Shown piece by piece: positions 54,313-63,225 of a DNA stretch of 64,000 bases. Under the pieces are notes generated by a model, which worked only from the letters and a program-made list of their open reading frames with translations, did no database searches and had not been told where the DNA came from. This stretch comes from Stappia indica (GTDB lineage Bacteria > Pseudomonadota > Alphaproteobacteria > Rhizobiales > Stappiaceae): NCBI RefSeq assembly GCF_001696535.1, contig NZ_MBQE01000001.1, positions 1,646,054 through 1,710,053 on the forward strand. Reading direction: 5' to 3'. The number at the start of each line of letters is the position of its first letter. Position 1 is the first letter of the stretch. The position numbers were made by a program, and so were the translations under genes.

Positions 54313-55085
54313 CGTGTCCCCTCCCCGGCGGGTGCGGCGCCGTCCGCATGGGCGCCAAGGAACAGGCGGCCGATATCCGGATCGGCGGCGAGATCCGCCG
54401 CCGGTGCATCGTGGCGCAGCAGGCCGTCCACCAGGATCACGGCGCGCGAGGCAATCGCCAGAGCCGCCCTGACGTTCTGCTCGACCAAAAGGATCGGTAC
54501 GCCGCTGCGATTGATCTCGACCAGCCGCGCAAACATTTCCGAAACCGCCTTGGGCGACAGGCCCGCAGACGGCTCGTCGAGGATCAGTACCTTCGGCTCG
54601 ACAAGGAGCGCGCGTGCGGTCGCCAGCATCTGGCGCTGTCCCCCGGACAGACCGCCGGCAAGCGCGCCCGGCCGACTTGCAAGATCGGGATAGGCCGCGA
54701 GCATCGCGTCGATGCGCTGCTGGCGTTCCGCCTTGGGCAGGACGGCGGCGGCCACCTGCAGGTTCTCGCGGATCGTCAGGGTCGCGAAAATGTTCTCCGT
54801 CTGCGGCACGAAGGCCAGCCCCTGACGCACGAGCTCATGGCGCGGCAGGCCGGTAATGTCCCGCCCGGAGAGATGCAGAGAGCCGCCATGCAGCGGCACG
54901 AGCCCGGCAATCGCCTTGACGAAGGTCGACTTGCCGGCCCCGTTCGGCCCGAGCACCGTGACGAATTCGCCCGGCGCCAAGGTGAAGTCGATCCCCTTGA
55001 CGATAGGCAGGTCCGGCTCGTAGCCGGCGACGAGGCCGCGGGTCGCAAGCGGCGCCGTCGGAGCGGCGGATGCGGCCGTCGTCAT
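54309..55085 (-). CDS. Branched-chain amino-acid-type ABC ATP-binding protein (LivF-like)
   Basis: A 258-aa ATPase starting at ATG 55085 (MTTAASAAPTAPLATRG); the longer frame to 55208 lies inside the LivG-type gene. Walker A is GPNGAGKST, the Q loop VPQTENIFATLTIREN, the signature LSGGQRQMLATARAL, Walker B VLILDEPSAGLSP and the switch LLVEQNV. The Q/EN and ENIFATLT segments are LivF-specific. It overlaps neighbours by 4 nt at both ends. Confidence 0.93.
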   Translation of the reverse strand: MTTAASAAPTAPLATRGLVAGYEPDLPIVKGIDFTLAPGEFVTVLGPNGAGKSTFVKAIAGLVPLHGGSLHLSGRDITGLPRHELVRQGLAFVPQTENIFATLTIRENLQVAAAVLPKAERQQRIDAMLAAYPDLASRPGALAGGLSGGQRQMLATARALLVEPKVLILDEPSAGLSPKAVSEMFARLVEINRSGVPILLVEQNVRAALAIASRAVILVDGLLRHDAPAADLAADPDIGRLFLGAHADGAAPAGEGTR

Positions 55086-55915
55086 GGCGCGACCTCCGGC
55101 AAGACTTCGCCGAGATAGGCTTCCACCACCTCGCGGTTGGCCATGATCTCCGCCGGCGTGCCGGCCGCCAGTTCCCGCCCGGCCGCCATCACGACGATCC
55201 GCCCGCACAGACGGGCGATCATGTCCATGTTGTGCTCGATGAGGAGGATACTGACGCCCATCCGGTTGATCTCGACTATCCGGTCGATGATGACATCGAG
55301 CAGTGTCGGATTGACGCCCGCGGCCGGCTCGTCGAGCAGGATCACCGCCGGCTCGGCCATCATCACGCGGGCAAGCTCCAGCAGCTTGCGCTGACCGCCG
55401 GACAGGACGCGGGCCGGCTGGTCGACGAGATGGCCGAGGGTCACGAAATCGATCAGCGCCCTCGCCCGTTCGCGCGCCGCACGCTCCTCCGCCCGAACGG
55501 TACCGGGCTGCAGGAAGTTGCGCAGGATGCTCTCGCCGGTCTGGTTTTGCGCCGCCGCCATGACATTGTCGAGGATACTCATGCCAGCGAACGGACGCGG
55601 GATCTGGAACGTGCGCCCCAACCCCATGGAAAGTCGCCGCGCGGCCGGCTTGCGCTCGATCCGCTCTCCCTTGAGGCGGATTTCGCCGGCATCCGGCACG
55701 AGGCTTCCGGCGATCAGGCTGAAGAAGGTGGTCTTGCCTGCGCCGTTCGGGCCGATCAGCCCGACGATCTCTCCGGCATGGAGGTCCAGCGACATGCCGT
55801 CCACCGCCCGGTTGCCGCCGAACCGCCGGGCAACACCCCTGGCCGACAGAACCGGCGGCACTCCGCCGGTCGATGTGTGCACTGCCCCGTCCGCAGCGCT
55901 GCTGACTGACTGCAA
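55082..55915 (-). CDS. Branched-chain amino-acid-type ABC ATP-binding protein (LivG-like)
   Basis: A 277-aa ATPase. I chose TTG 55915, preceded by AAGGAG at 8 nt. The frame is open to 56209, but the next ATG upstream (near 56030) falls on the GntR-type operator. Walker A is GPNGAGKTT, the LivG-typical GLGRTFQIPRPFAGMSILDNVM follows, then the signature LSGGQRKLLELARVM, Walker B VILLDEPAAGV and the switch LLIEHNMDMI. It is the first gene of the left arm, reading away from the GntR gene. Confidence 0.9.
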   Translation of the reverse strand: MQSVSSAADGAVHTSTGGVPPVLSARGVARRFGGNRAVDGMSLDLHAGEIVGLIGPNGAGKTTFFSLIAGSLVPDAGEIRLKGERIERKPAARRLSMGLGRTFQIPRPFAGMSILDNVMAAAQNQTGESILRNFLQPGTVRAEERAARERARALIDFVTLGHLVDQPARVLSGGQRKLLELARVMMAEPAVILLDEPAAGVNPTLLDVIIDRIVEINRMGVSILLIEHNMDMIARLCGRIVVMAAGRELAAGTPAEIMANREVVEAYLGEVLPEVAP

Positions 55916-56022
55916 GGATCCGCTCCTTATCCCGGCGCCCGGCGGCAGGGTCTTTTCGCCCTGTTTGTCACGACCTCCAAAAGGCAATCGACAGCCACCA
56001 AAGGACCGCCTCGCGATCCGTG

Positions 56023-56038
56023 ATGTTTGATCAAACAT
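56023..56038. promoter_or_regulatory. 16-bp perfect palindrome, probable GntR operator
   Basis: ATGTTTGATCAAACAT is a perfect palindrome in the roughly 285-bp divergent region between the LivG-type gene (minus) and GntR (plus). A weaker CTTGATCA/TGATCA repeat follows directly (56040-56048). The composition and position fit a FadR-type GntR operator controlling both arms. Confidence 0.8.
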
Positions 56039-56199
56039 ATCTTGATCACAGATCGCGTTTGGTTGTAAAGATGAAACAGACGGGTTTTCGGTAGGCCTCT
56101 CAAGGAGCGCGACCGCCGCCTTTGCACGGCGGCCTAGTCCGCGTACCGCGCCGCAGGCCGCAGAACCTCTCCCCGAGCGGGGAAGCCAAGGAGGAGGCG

Positions 56200-56967
56200 A
56201 TGGCTGCAAGGACGGCTGGCAGACCGCTGCGTGTTGCAGGCGCCGCGACCGAGGCTGGCGATTCCGACGGCGCGCTGGCTCCGCTCAATCCGGTCGGCCG
56301 GCGCACGGTTCAGGACAGCGTCTATGACGAGCTGCGCCGATCTCTGATCCAGGGCCTGTTCGATCCCGGCGAAGTCCTGCGCATCGTCGACGTCTCCCAT
56401 CGCCTCGGCACCAGCACCATGCCCGTGCGCGAGGCTCTGGCCCGCCTGATCTCGGAGCAGGCGCTGGAGGCGATGCCCAACCGCTCCGTCCGCGTGCCGC
56501 TCATTTCCCGCGACCGCCTGGAGGATCTGGCCCGCGCGCGCGCGATCATCGAGAGCGAGATCATCGGCCTTGCCATGCCGAACGTCACGGATGCGCTCGT
56601 CGAGGAACTGGTGCATCTGACCGATGCCTGCGATGCCGTACTGGCAACCAGGGGCCGGGAAATTTCCGGCGAGGCGGCCGACCTCAACCACGCCTTCCAC
56701 TTCACGCTCTATCGTGCTGCCGGATCCCAGGTGATGATCCCGATCATCGAGAGCCTGTGGCTGCAGTCGGGCCCGTATCTGCGCGCCTCCGCCCGCCTCT
56801 TCGATCCCGTCACCGACCGATCCGCCACCCATTTTCACCGCGAGATCGTCGAGGCCGTCACCCGGCGCGACACGCCGGCCGCACAAGCCGCGCTCAAGGC
56901 AGATATCGGACGTGCCTTCGACATCCTGCGCAAGCACCTGACCGAAACAGGCGAGGAACCCCGATGA
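56200..56967 (+). CDS. GntR-family regulator (FCD type)
   Basis: A 255-aa regulator. HTH and wing are VYDELRRSLIQGLFDPGEVL, LGTSTMPVREALARLISEQA and EAMPNRSVRVPLIS. The FCD ligand domain includes DLARARAIIESEIIGLAM, LNHAFHFTLYRAAGSQVMIP and HFHREIVEAVTRRDT, whose His residues suit a metal/carboxylate effector site. The start is ATG 56200 with GGAGGAGG upstream. It probably represses the divergent Liv arm and its own operon via the palindrome at 56023. It overlaps the next gene by 4 nt. Confidence 0.92.
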   Translation: MAARTAGRPLRVAGAATEAGDSDGALAPLNPVGRRTVQDSVYDELRRSLIQGLFDPGEVLRIVDVSHRLGTSTMPVREALARLISEQALEAMPNRSVRVPLISRDRLEDLARARAIIESEIIGLAMPNVTDALVEELVHLTDACDAVLATRGREISGEAADLNHAFHFTLYRAAGSQVMIPIIESLWLQSGPYLRASARLFDPVTDRSATHFHREIVEAVTRRDTPAAQAALKADIGRAFDILRKHLTETGEEPR

Positions 56968-57344
56968 GCCACGAGGCGAACGACGACAGCTTCGAGCTCT
57001 ACGATCTGCGGGTCGAAGCGGTGATGCCGGAGGACGGCGGCACGGTCTATTGCGGGGCAAAGCCGGGCGATCACTTCGAACTGCGCGGCGAGATGCTGCA
57101 CATGCCGCCCGGCCAGGGCTTCTCGATCTATTCCATCGCGGCCGTCCTGCCCTTGCTGGCGGCAAAGCAGCGCCCGACCCATCCCAACGACTGGATGACC
57201 AGCGACGCAGACGTCGCATGTCCCGACCCCAATTGCGCCAGCCGGCTGCGAATCACGCGGCTCGGCCTGCGCCGTTTCTCCCACGCGGCGACCACTGCCG
57301 TTCCCCTTCCAGATGCCGCTGGCGACAGCGAAAACGGCGAGTGA
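56964..57344 (+). CDS. TIGR04076-family protein
   Basis: A 126-aa protein with ATG overlapping the GntR stop by 4 nt. It fits the TIGR04076 family (LRVEAVMPEDGGTVYCGAKPGDHFELRGE, then GQGFSIYSIAAVLPLLAAKQR). Residues 75-115 (DWMTSDADVACPDPNCASRLRI) hold two closely spaced Cys plus a further Cys, a possible metal or cluster site. No function is established for this family. It sits in the same operon as an aldo/keto reductase and an NTF2-like protein, so a role in the same catabolic pathway is likely. Confidence 0.8.
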   Translation: MSHEANDDSFELYDLRVEAVMPEDGGTVYCGAKPGDHFELRGEMLHMPPGQGFSIYSIAAVLPLLAAKQRPTHPNDWMTSDADVACPDPNCASRLRITRLGLRRFSHAATTAVPLPDAAGDSENGE

Positions 57345-57348
57345 CCTC

Positions 57349-58410
57349 GTGACCAAGATGGAAACCCATGTCCTGAAGGACGATCACGTCATCTCCCGCG
57401 TCATCCGCGGTGGCTGGCAGCTCGCCGGCGGGCACGGCGCGGTCGACCGCGACACGGCAATCGACGACATGGTCGCCTTTGCCGATGCCGGCATCACCAC
57501 CTTCGACTGCGCCGACATCTACACCGGCGTGGAGGAACTGATCGGCGCCTTCCGCGAGCGCTACCGCGACTTGCGGGGAGAAGACGCCCTGTCCCGGATC
57601 TGCGTCCACACCAAGCTGGTGCCGGATCTCGACCGCTTGATCGGCCTCGACCGCGCGCATGTGGAAGAGCTGGTCGACCGTTCGCTGTCACGGCTGCGCT
57701 GCGAGCGGCTGGACCTCGTCCAGTTCCACTGGTGGGACTACAATGCTCCCGGCTGGCTGGATGTCGCCTTGTGGCTGAAGGAGCTGCGCGAGGCGGGCAA
57801 GATCCGCAATATCGGCGTCACCAATTTCGACAGCGACCATGTCGCCGCCATGCTGGCCGCAGGCGTGCCTCTTGTGTCGGCGCAGGTGCAGTATTCCCTG
57901 CTCGACACGCGCCCGGCCAAGCGGCTCGCCGGCATCGCCCACGACAACGGCATGTCCTTCCTGTGCTACGGCACGGTCGCTGGCGGTTTCCTGAGCGAGA
58001 AGTGGCTGGGCCAAGCCGAGCCGGTTGCGGACCTGGAGAACCGCTCGCTGGTCAAATACAAGCTGATCATCGAAGATTTCGGCGGCTGGGACCTGTTCCA
58101 GGCACTGCTTGTCGCCCTCAAGCAGGTCGCCGACAAGCACGGCACGGATATCGCCAGCGTTGCCAGCCGCTGCGTGCTGGACCGCGATCAGGTCGGCGCG
58201 GTCATCGTCGGCGCGCGCAACCGGGCGCATCTTCCCTCCAATCTCGGCCTTTGCGAGATCGCCCTCGATGCCGACGACCGCGCGCAGATCGCGGAGGTTC
58301 TCGCCTCCGCCCGCGAGCTGGACGGCGATGTCTACACGCTGGAGCGCGATCGCCACGGGCGCCACGGACGCATCATGAAATACAATCTCAACGACGAGAA
58401 AGCCGCATGA
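57349..58410 (+). CDS. Aldo/keto reductase (paralogue of the fusion at 50937)
   Basis: A 353-aa aldo/keto reductase. The tetrad is Asp and Tyr in FDCADIYTGVE, Lys in RICVHTKLVPD and His in LVQFHWWDYN. It shares whole stretches of pattern with the reductase half of the fusion protein at 50937 (FHWW..PGWLD, IGVTNFD, YGT..GGFLSE.WLG). The start is uncertain: GTG 57349 (after the preceding stop) is used here, while ATG 57313 would overlap that gene by 32 bases and ATG 57358 is also in frame. It overlaps the next gene by 4 nt. The substrate is unknown. Confidence 0.87.
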   Translation: MTKMETHVLKDDHVISRVIRGGWQLAGGHGAVDRDTAIDDMVAFADAGITTFDCADIYTGVEELIGAFRERYRDLRGEDALSRICVHTKLVPDLDRLIGLDRAHVEELVDRSLSRLRCERLDLVQFHWWDYNAPGWLDVALWLKELREAGKIRNIGVTNFDSDHVAAMLAAGVPLVSAQVQYSLLDTRPAKRLAGIAHDNGMSFLCYGTVAGGFLSEKWLGQAEPVADLENRSLVKYKLIIEDFGGWDLFQALLVALKQVADKHGTDIASVASRCVLDRDQVGAVIVGARNRAHLPSNLGLCEIALDADDRAQIAEVLASARELDGDVYTLERDRHGRHGRIMKYNLNDEKAA

Positions 58411-58850
58411 CGGGCACAGGCGACATCGCCGCTGCCGCCGCGCGCGAGATCGTCGCCCGGCACGAGTTCTTCGTCGACTGGTTCGCCGGCCGGCTCGAAG
58501 ACAGCGCCTTTGCCGCCGCGCTTGCCGCCTTCGACCCGGACTTCCATCGCATCGGCCCGGACGGCGCCCTTCAGGACCACAATGGCCTGACGGCGATGCT
58601 GGCCGCCGCAAGGGGGCGCTTTGCCGAGGGATTCGCAATCGCCATCGAGGATGTGGCGGTCCTGCGCGAGACCGGCGACGACGCCCTGATGACCTATGTG
58701 GAACGGCAGGAGCACGCGGGAAGGACCACCTTCCGCCGTGCAGGCGCGCTGTTCTCCAGAAATGCCAACGCTCCCCTCGGGGTGGCGTGGCGCTTCGTCC
58801 AGGAAACCTGGATCAATGACCGTACGGACAAACAACCGGCGGCAGAATGA
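58407..58850 (+). CDS. NTF2-like small protein
   Basis: A 147-aa protein starting at ATG 58407, overlapping the reductase stop by 4 nt. The alternating helix/strand pattern (EIVARHEFFVDWFAGR, AALAAFDPDFHRIGPDG, FAIAIEDVAVLRETGDDALMTYVERQ, WRFVQETWI) is that of the NTF2/SnoaL-like cone fold. Members may be enzymes such as cyclases or dehydratases, or binding proteins. Asp/His residues lie on the probable pocket side (DPDFHRIGPDG). The precise reaction is unknown, but the context says catabolic. Confidence 0.75.
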   Translation: MTGTGDIAAAAAREIVARHEFFVDWFAGRLEDSAFAAALAAFDPDFHRIGPDGALQDHNGLTAMLAAARGRFAEGFAIAIEDVAVLRETGDDALMTYVERQEHAGRTTFRRAGALFSRNANAPLGVAWRFVQETWINDRTDKQPAAE

Positions 58851-58867
58851 CGAGAAGGGGAACAGCA

Positions 58868-60142
58868 ATGAGCAAGTTGAAATGGACTTCCGCGCTTGCC
58901 GGCGGCGTCCTCGCCGCGCTGGCGGCAGGGTCTGCGGCACAGGCCTGCGAGGTCACCGTCGGCCTCGTCCTCGAACTCACCGGCCCAGCCGGCCAGTACG
59001 GCCAGGCCGGCGCCAAGTCGGTCGAGATGGCGTTTCGCGATCTCAATGACGCCGGCGGCGTTCTCGACGGCTGCAAGCTGGTGACCGACACCCGCGACAG
59101 CCAGAGCCAGGGCAATGTTGCCGTGGATCAGGCGACCCAGCTGGTCAACATCAAGAAGGTGCCGGTCATCATCGGCGGCATCATCTCCTCGGTCTCCATC
59201 CCGATCTTGACCTCGGTCACGGCACCGGCAGGCGTCGTGCAGGTCTCCCCCGCCTCCTCCTCGCCGACGCTGACCCAGCTCGCGCGCGACGGAAAGACCG
59301 GCGGCTACTTCTTCCGCACGATCACCTCCGATGCCTTGCAGGGCACAGCGGCCGCGAAATACGCCATCGACCAGGGCCTGAAGAAGCTCGCCATCATCCA
59401 TGTGAACAACGACTTCGGCGTGAACATGGTGCGCGAGTTCTCCTCCGCCTTCGAAAAGCTCGGCGGCACCATCACCTCCACGACCCCCTACAACGAGAAG
59501 CAGGCGAGCTACTCCGCCGAGGCGTCCGCCGCCATGGCGGGCGAGCCGGAAGCGCTCTATCTCGTCAGCTATCCGGTCGACGGCGCCACCATCGCCCGCG
59601 CCTGGATCTCGCAGGGCGGACCGCAGACGTTCCTGCTGAACGACGGCATGAACTCGACCGACTTCATCGAAAGCGTCGGCGCGAAGTTCCTCGACAACGC
59701 CTTCGGCACGTCTTCCGGCACCACGCCGACCAAGTCGACGGAATATTTCAACGGCACCTACAAGGACTTCTCCGGCGGCATCGAGCCGAGTGCGCCCGCC
59801 GCCGACCGCTCCTACGATGCCGGCGCCATCGTCGGCCTTGCCATCGCCAAGGCGGGCTCCGCCGAAGCCGATGCGATCAAGGCTGCCATTCCGCAGGTGG
59901 TTGCCGCGGACGGCGAGCCGATCTTCGCGGGCAAGGACGAGTTCGCCAAGGCGCTCGAGCTGATCAAGGCCGGCAAGCCGATCAAGTACGAAGGCGTCAT
60001 CGGGCCGGTCGGCTTCGACGAATACGGCGACATCACCGGCCCGTTCCGCCTGTGGCGGATCTCGTCCGGCGAAGTCACCACTGTCGGCCAGATGTCGGCC
60101 GAGGACGTGATGACCCTGAAGGACGAACTGGCAGGCAAGTAA
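58868..60142 (+). CDS. Branched-chain amino-acid-type ABC substrate-binding protein
   Basis: A 424-aa periplasmic type-1 binding protein (Peripla_BP_6 type). The signal peptide covers about residues 1-24 (LAGGVLAALAAGSAAQA). The mature N-terminus is CEVTVGLVLELTGPAGQYGQ, with hinge and loop hallmarks such as VIIGGIISSVSIPILTSV, ITSDALQGTAAAKYAID and IHVNNDFGVNM. AGGGGAACA precedes ATG 58868. It is the partner of the LivGFHM-type genes on the left arm, although it is encoded on the opposite strand. A terminator follows. Confidence 0.92.
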   Translation: MSKLKWTSALAGGVLAALAAGSAAQACEVTVGLVLELTGPAGQYGQAGAKSVEMAFRDLNDAGGVLDGCKLVTDTRDSQSQGNVAVDQATQLVNIKKVPVIIGGIISSVSIPILTSVTAPAGVVQVSPASSSPTLTQLARDGKTGGYFFRTITSDALQGTAAAKYAIDQGLKKLAIIHVNNDFGVNMVREFSSAFEKLGGTITSTTPYNEKQASYSAEASAAMAGEPEALYLVSYPVDGATIARAWISQGGPQTFLLNDGMNSTDFIESVGAKFLDNAFGTSSGTTPTKSTEYFNGTYKDFSGGIEPSAPAADRSYDAGAIVGLAIAKAGSAEADAIKAAIPQVVAADGEPIFAGKDEFAKALELIKAGKPIKYEGVIGPVGFDEYGDITGPFRLWRISSGEVTTVGQMSAEDVMTLKDELAGK

Positions 60143-60161
60143 GCTTGCAGCTTTAACGACG

Positions 60162-60200
60162 AAAGGCCCGTACCGACACCGGTGCGGGCCTTTCTCTTTG
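60162..60200 (+). terminator. Terminator after the binding-protein gene
   Basis: Stem AAAGGCCCGTACC (60162-60174) / GGTGCGGGCCTTT (60181-60193) with one wobble pair and a 6-nt loop, followed by TCTCTTT. Confidence 0.9.
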
Positions 60201-60236
60201 GTCGAAGCAGCGAAGCTCGGGCACTCCGCCGGAAAC

Positions 60237-61064
60237 TTATGCGGCGAGGCCGAGAAGCGCGCGGGCCTCGGCAACACTCGCCGGATGGCGCCCGTAGTCC
60301 GGGCACAGATCGACGACCCGCTGCACCAGCGCGGCATTCGACGGAGCGAGGCGCTCCTTGTCCAGACGGACGTTGTCTTCGAGGCCGGTGCGGCAATGCC
60401 CGCCGAGCTCGAGGCTCCACCGGTTCAGCTCGATCTGGTTGCGGCCGATGCCTGCCCCCGTCCACGTCGCCTCCGGCATCAGACGCTTCAAGGTCTCGAC
60501 ATAGAATTCGAACACCTTCCGGTCAGCCGGCATGGCGTTCTTCACGCCCATCACGAACTGGACATGCAGCGGCCCCTTGAGCCGTCCGTCCTTGACCAGC
60601 GAGGCCGCCTGGAACACGTGCGACAGGTCGAAGGCCTCGATCTCCGGCTTGACGTTGTAGGCGATCATCTCGGACGCCAGCCAGTCGACGAGATCCGGCG
60701 GGTTCTCGTAAACCCGCGTCGGAAAGTTGTTGGAGCCCACCGACAGGGACGCCATGTCCGGCGCCAGCGGAAGCATGCCGCCGCGCGCCTTGCCCGCCCC
60801 GGACCGGCCGCCGGTCGACAGCTGAATGATCATCCCCGGGCAGTGCTTCTTCAGTCCCTCGACCAGCCGGGCGAAACGCTCGGGATCCGAGGTCGGCGTG
60901 CCGTCCTCCTCGCGCACATGGCAATGGGCGATCGTGGCTCCCGCCTCGAATGCTTCCTGCGTGCTTTCGATCTGTTCGGAAACGGTGATCGGCACCGCCG
61001 GGTTGTCCGCTTTCTGCGGCACCGAACCGGTGATCGCAACGCAGATGATGCAAGGGTCGGACAT
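60237..61064 (-). CDS. BKACE-family beta-keto acid cleavage enzyme (DUF849)
   Basis: A 275-aa BKACE (Kce-like, DUF849) enzyme; these cleave beta-keto acids with acetyl-CoA using a metal ion. The ligands are in TIAHCHVREEDG (His47 and His49). The third His lies in LELGGHCRTGLEDN, the most diagnostic BKACE motif. GMIIQLSTGG and LSVGSNNFPTRVYEN are further hallmarks. The start is ATG 61064. It faces the binding-protein gene and lies just beyond its terminator, so it may belong to the same regulon though it is not in the same transcript. Confidence 0.92.
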   Translation of the reverse strand: MSDPCIICVAITGSVPQKADNPAVPITVSEQIESTQEAFEAGATIAHCHVREEDGTPTSDPERFARLVEGLKKHCPGMIIQLSTGGRSGAGKARGGMLPLAPDMASLSVGSNNFPTRVYENPPDLVDWLASEMIAYNVKPEIEAFDLSHVFQAASLVKDGRLKGPLHVQFVMGVKNAMPADRKVFEFYVETLKRLMPEATWTGAGIGRNQIELNRWSLELGGHCRTGLEDNVRLDKERLAPSNAALVQRVVDLCPDYGRHPASVAEARALLGLAA

Positions 61065-61190
61065 GGGCGCACATACCTCCTCTGGAGAAAATTCGGCTTG
61101 AGGCAAGCCGCGCCCGTCCCTCCCGGACGGGCGTTCCACGACGATGTCGGTCTGGTTAGCAGCTCTGCCGAAAATCGGCAAACAGGTGTC

Positions 61191-63221
61191 TCAGACAATT
61201 CCGCGCGCAGGCGAAACCGCGGCCACCGAAGCCGAGCTTCTTGTCTCGCCCTCTGCCCTGCCGCCGCGGGCAAGCAGTGCGCCGAGGTCAGAGGCTGGCA
61301 CAGGCGCCCCGAAAAGGAAGCCTTGTGCCACCCGGCAACCGGCGCCCGTCAGGAGCGCAACCTGCTCCTCGGTCTCCACGCCCTCGACGGTCACGCCGAT
61401 GTCGAGCCTTGCGGCCAATTCCAGGATCGAGGTGACAATGGACAGGCTATGACGGTCGCTGTCGAGCGAACGAACGAAACTCCGGTCGATCTTGAGTTCG
61501 TCCCACTGGAAGCTGCGCAGATAGGACAGCGCCGAATAACCCGTTCCGAAATCGTCGAGCGAAATCGAAACGCCCAGTGCCTTCAACTTCTTCAAGGTAG
61601 CGATGGCGCGACGCGTGTCCTTCATGACGACGCTTTCGGTCACTTCGAGCTTCAGCCGCGAGGCCGGCAAACCGAAGCGCAGCAGGACGTCCGCAACCGT
61701 CTCTGCCAGGTCCTCGCGGGCGAGCTGCGCGACCGAAAGGTTGACCGCAACCGGCAGCTCCACGGGCAGAGCCAGCGTATCGCGGCAGGCCTGTTCGAGA
61801 ATACGCTCGCCGATCTCGACGATCCGGCCCGATGCCTCCGCAATGGGAATGAACTCGCTGGGAGGGATCCAGCCGAGCGCCGGGTGACGCCAGCGGGCCA
61901 GCGCTTCGAGGCCGACGATGCGTCCGGTCCGCATGTCCACCTGAGGCTGATAGTGGGTGGCGATATCGCCCTCGTCCAGCGCCTGGGTGATGCCTTCCTC
62001 GATCTGGCGGCGACGGGTGGCGTCCGCACGCATGGAGACGTCGTAGAGCTGGACGCGCCCCTTGCCGGTCGCCTTCGCATGGCTCAACGCAAGATCCGCG
62101 TTTTGCAGCATGGACGACCCGCTTTCTTCGTCCTGCGCCAGGGCAACGCCGATCGTCGCGTTGACCACCACATTGCCCCCGCTCAAGGTATGGGCTTCGT
62201 GCAACCCGTCGATGAGCAGCTTGGCCCGGGCGACAGCCTCGTCCTCTCCGCCGGAAATCCGCGTCAGCACCGTGAATTCGTCGCCGCCCAGCCGAGAAAC
62301 CACATCGCGCGGCCCCCAGTCGGCAACGATGCGGCGCAACCTGTCGGCGACCGAACGCAACAGATCGTCGCCGGAGGCATGGCCGAGGATGTCGTTGACG
62401 GCCTTGAACCCGTCGAGATCGAGCGCAAGAACGGCAAGCCGGTCGGCGTCCCGAGGCCTTCCGGACGAGATCGCCTGCTCAAGCGCATCATGAAAGGCGA
62501 TGCGGTTGGGAAGTCCGGTCAAGGGGTCGTGGCGCGCCGCGAACTCGAACTCGCGTGCCGTTTGCTCGGCCGTTGCCCTGGCCCGACGGAGGGAGCGGGC
62601 CTGGAACGACATGAACAACAGCAGCACGGCGCCGGTACCGACCAGCACCTCCACCAGAATGTTCTGGAGCCGCTGACGTTCGAGCAAGGTGGCGCGGATA
62701 TCGGCCGCCTCGACCAGATTGTCCATCAGCGCCTCGCCACCGATGCGGTCGATCACGCCGACCGCCTTTTCCAGAACAGCGTCGATGCGTGCCAGTGCCT
62801 CCCGGTCCGGCAGAGCCGCATAGTCTCCTTCGATGGAGGCCACATCGCGCGAAAGCTCGTCGAGCATCGCCTTGCGCTGCGGCGACGCCGAAACGAAAGC
62901 GCCGAACGCGCCCGATGACCAGGTCTCGATGCGGCTTGCCAGGATATTGTAGAAAAGCCAGGCCTCTTCCGCATCCGACACCCGGCCGGTTGCCGCATAT
63001 TGCGAGATGCGCTGGCGGGCGGTCACCGCGTCGACGCGCCCGTTGAGACCGGACATGGCGATGTCGTAGCGCATCGACTTGTCGACCGCTCCCCCCGTCG
63101 TCAACACCGCCTCGGCGTGCAACAGCACCGCCAGCACCAGGACCACCAGGACCGTAATGGCCAAATGGCGGAAGCGGTCGCCGACGGAAGTCGCACGCTT
63201 GAGGAGGATCGACAGGGTCAT
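61191..63221 (-). CDS. GGDEF/EAL dual-domain c-di-GMP protein
   Basis: A 676-aa membrane protein. TM1 is near residues 20-40 (LAITVLVVLVLAVLLHAEAV). A helical sensor follows to about residue 190, then TM2 (ILVEVLVGTGAVLLLFMSF). The GGDEF domain (residues 220-385) keeps the active motif LGGDEFTVL, but the RxxD inhibition site is GPRD here, so product inhibition may be lost. The EAL domain (residues 400-650) keeps EALARWRHP, DDFGTGYS and LKIDRSF, so phosphodiesterase activity is probable. The start is ATG 63221, with only 4 nt separating it from the upstream gene stop. The two are co-transcribed. Confidence 0.93.
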   Translation of the reverse strand: MTLSILLKRATSVGDRFRHLAITVLVVLVLAVLLHAEAVLTTGGAVDKSMRYDIAMSGLNGRVDAVTARQRISQYAATGRVSDAEEAWLFYNILASRIETWSSGAFGAFVSASPQRKAMLDELSRDVASIEGDYAALPDREALARIDAVLEKAVGVIDRIGGEALMDNLVEAADIRATLLERQRLQNILVEVLVGTGAVLLLFMSFQARSLRRARATAEQTAREFEFAARHDPLTGLPNRIAFHDALEQAISSGRPRDADRLAVLALDLDGFKAVNDILGHASGDDLLRSVADRLRRIVADWGPRDVVSRLGGDEFTVLTRISGGEDEAVARAKLLIDGLHEAHTLSGGNVVVNATIGVALAQDEESGSSMLQNADLALSHAKATGKGRVQLYDVSMRADATRRRQIEEGITQALDEGDIATHYQPQVDMRTGRIVGLEALARWRHPALGWIPPSEFIPIAEASGRIVEIGERILEQACRDTLALPVELPVAVNLSVAQLAREDLAETVADVLLRFGLPASRLKLEVTESVVMKDTRRAIATLKKLKALGVSISLDDFGTGYSALSYLRSFQWDELKIDRSFVRSLDSDRHSLSIVTSILELAARLDIGVTVEGVETEEQVALLTGAGCRVAQGFLFGAPVPASDLGALLARGGRAEGETRSSASVAAVSPARGIV

Positions 63222-63225
63222 CGGC

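Noticed and set aside
60237..61181. Upstream extension of the BKACE frame to 61181
   Set aside because: The residues before MSDPC lack conservation, and ATG 61064 follows a GGAGG.
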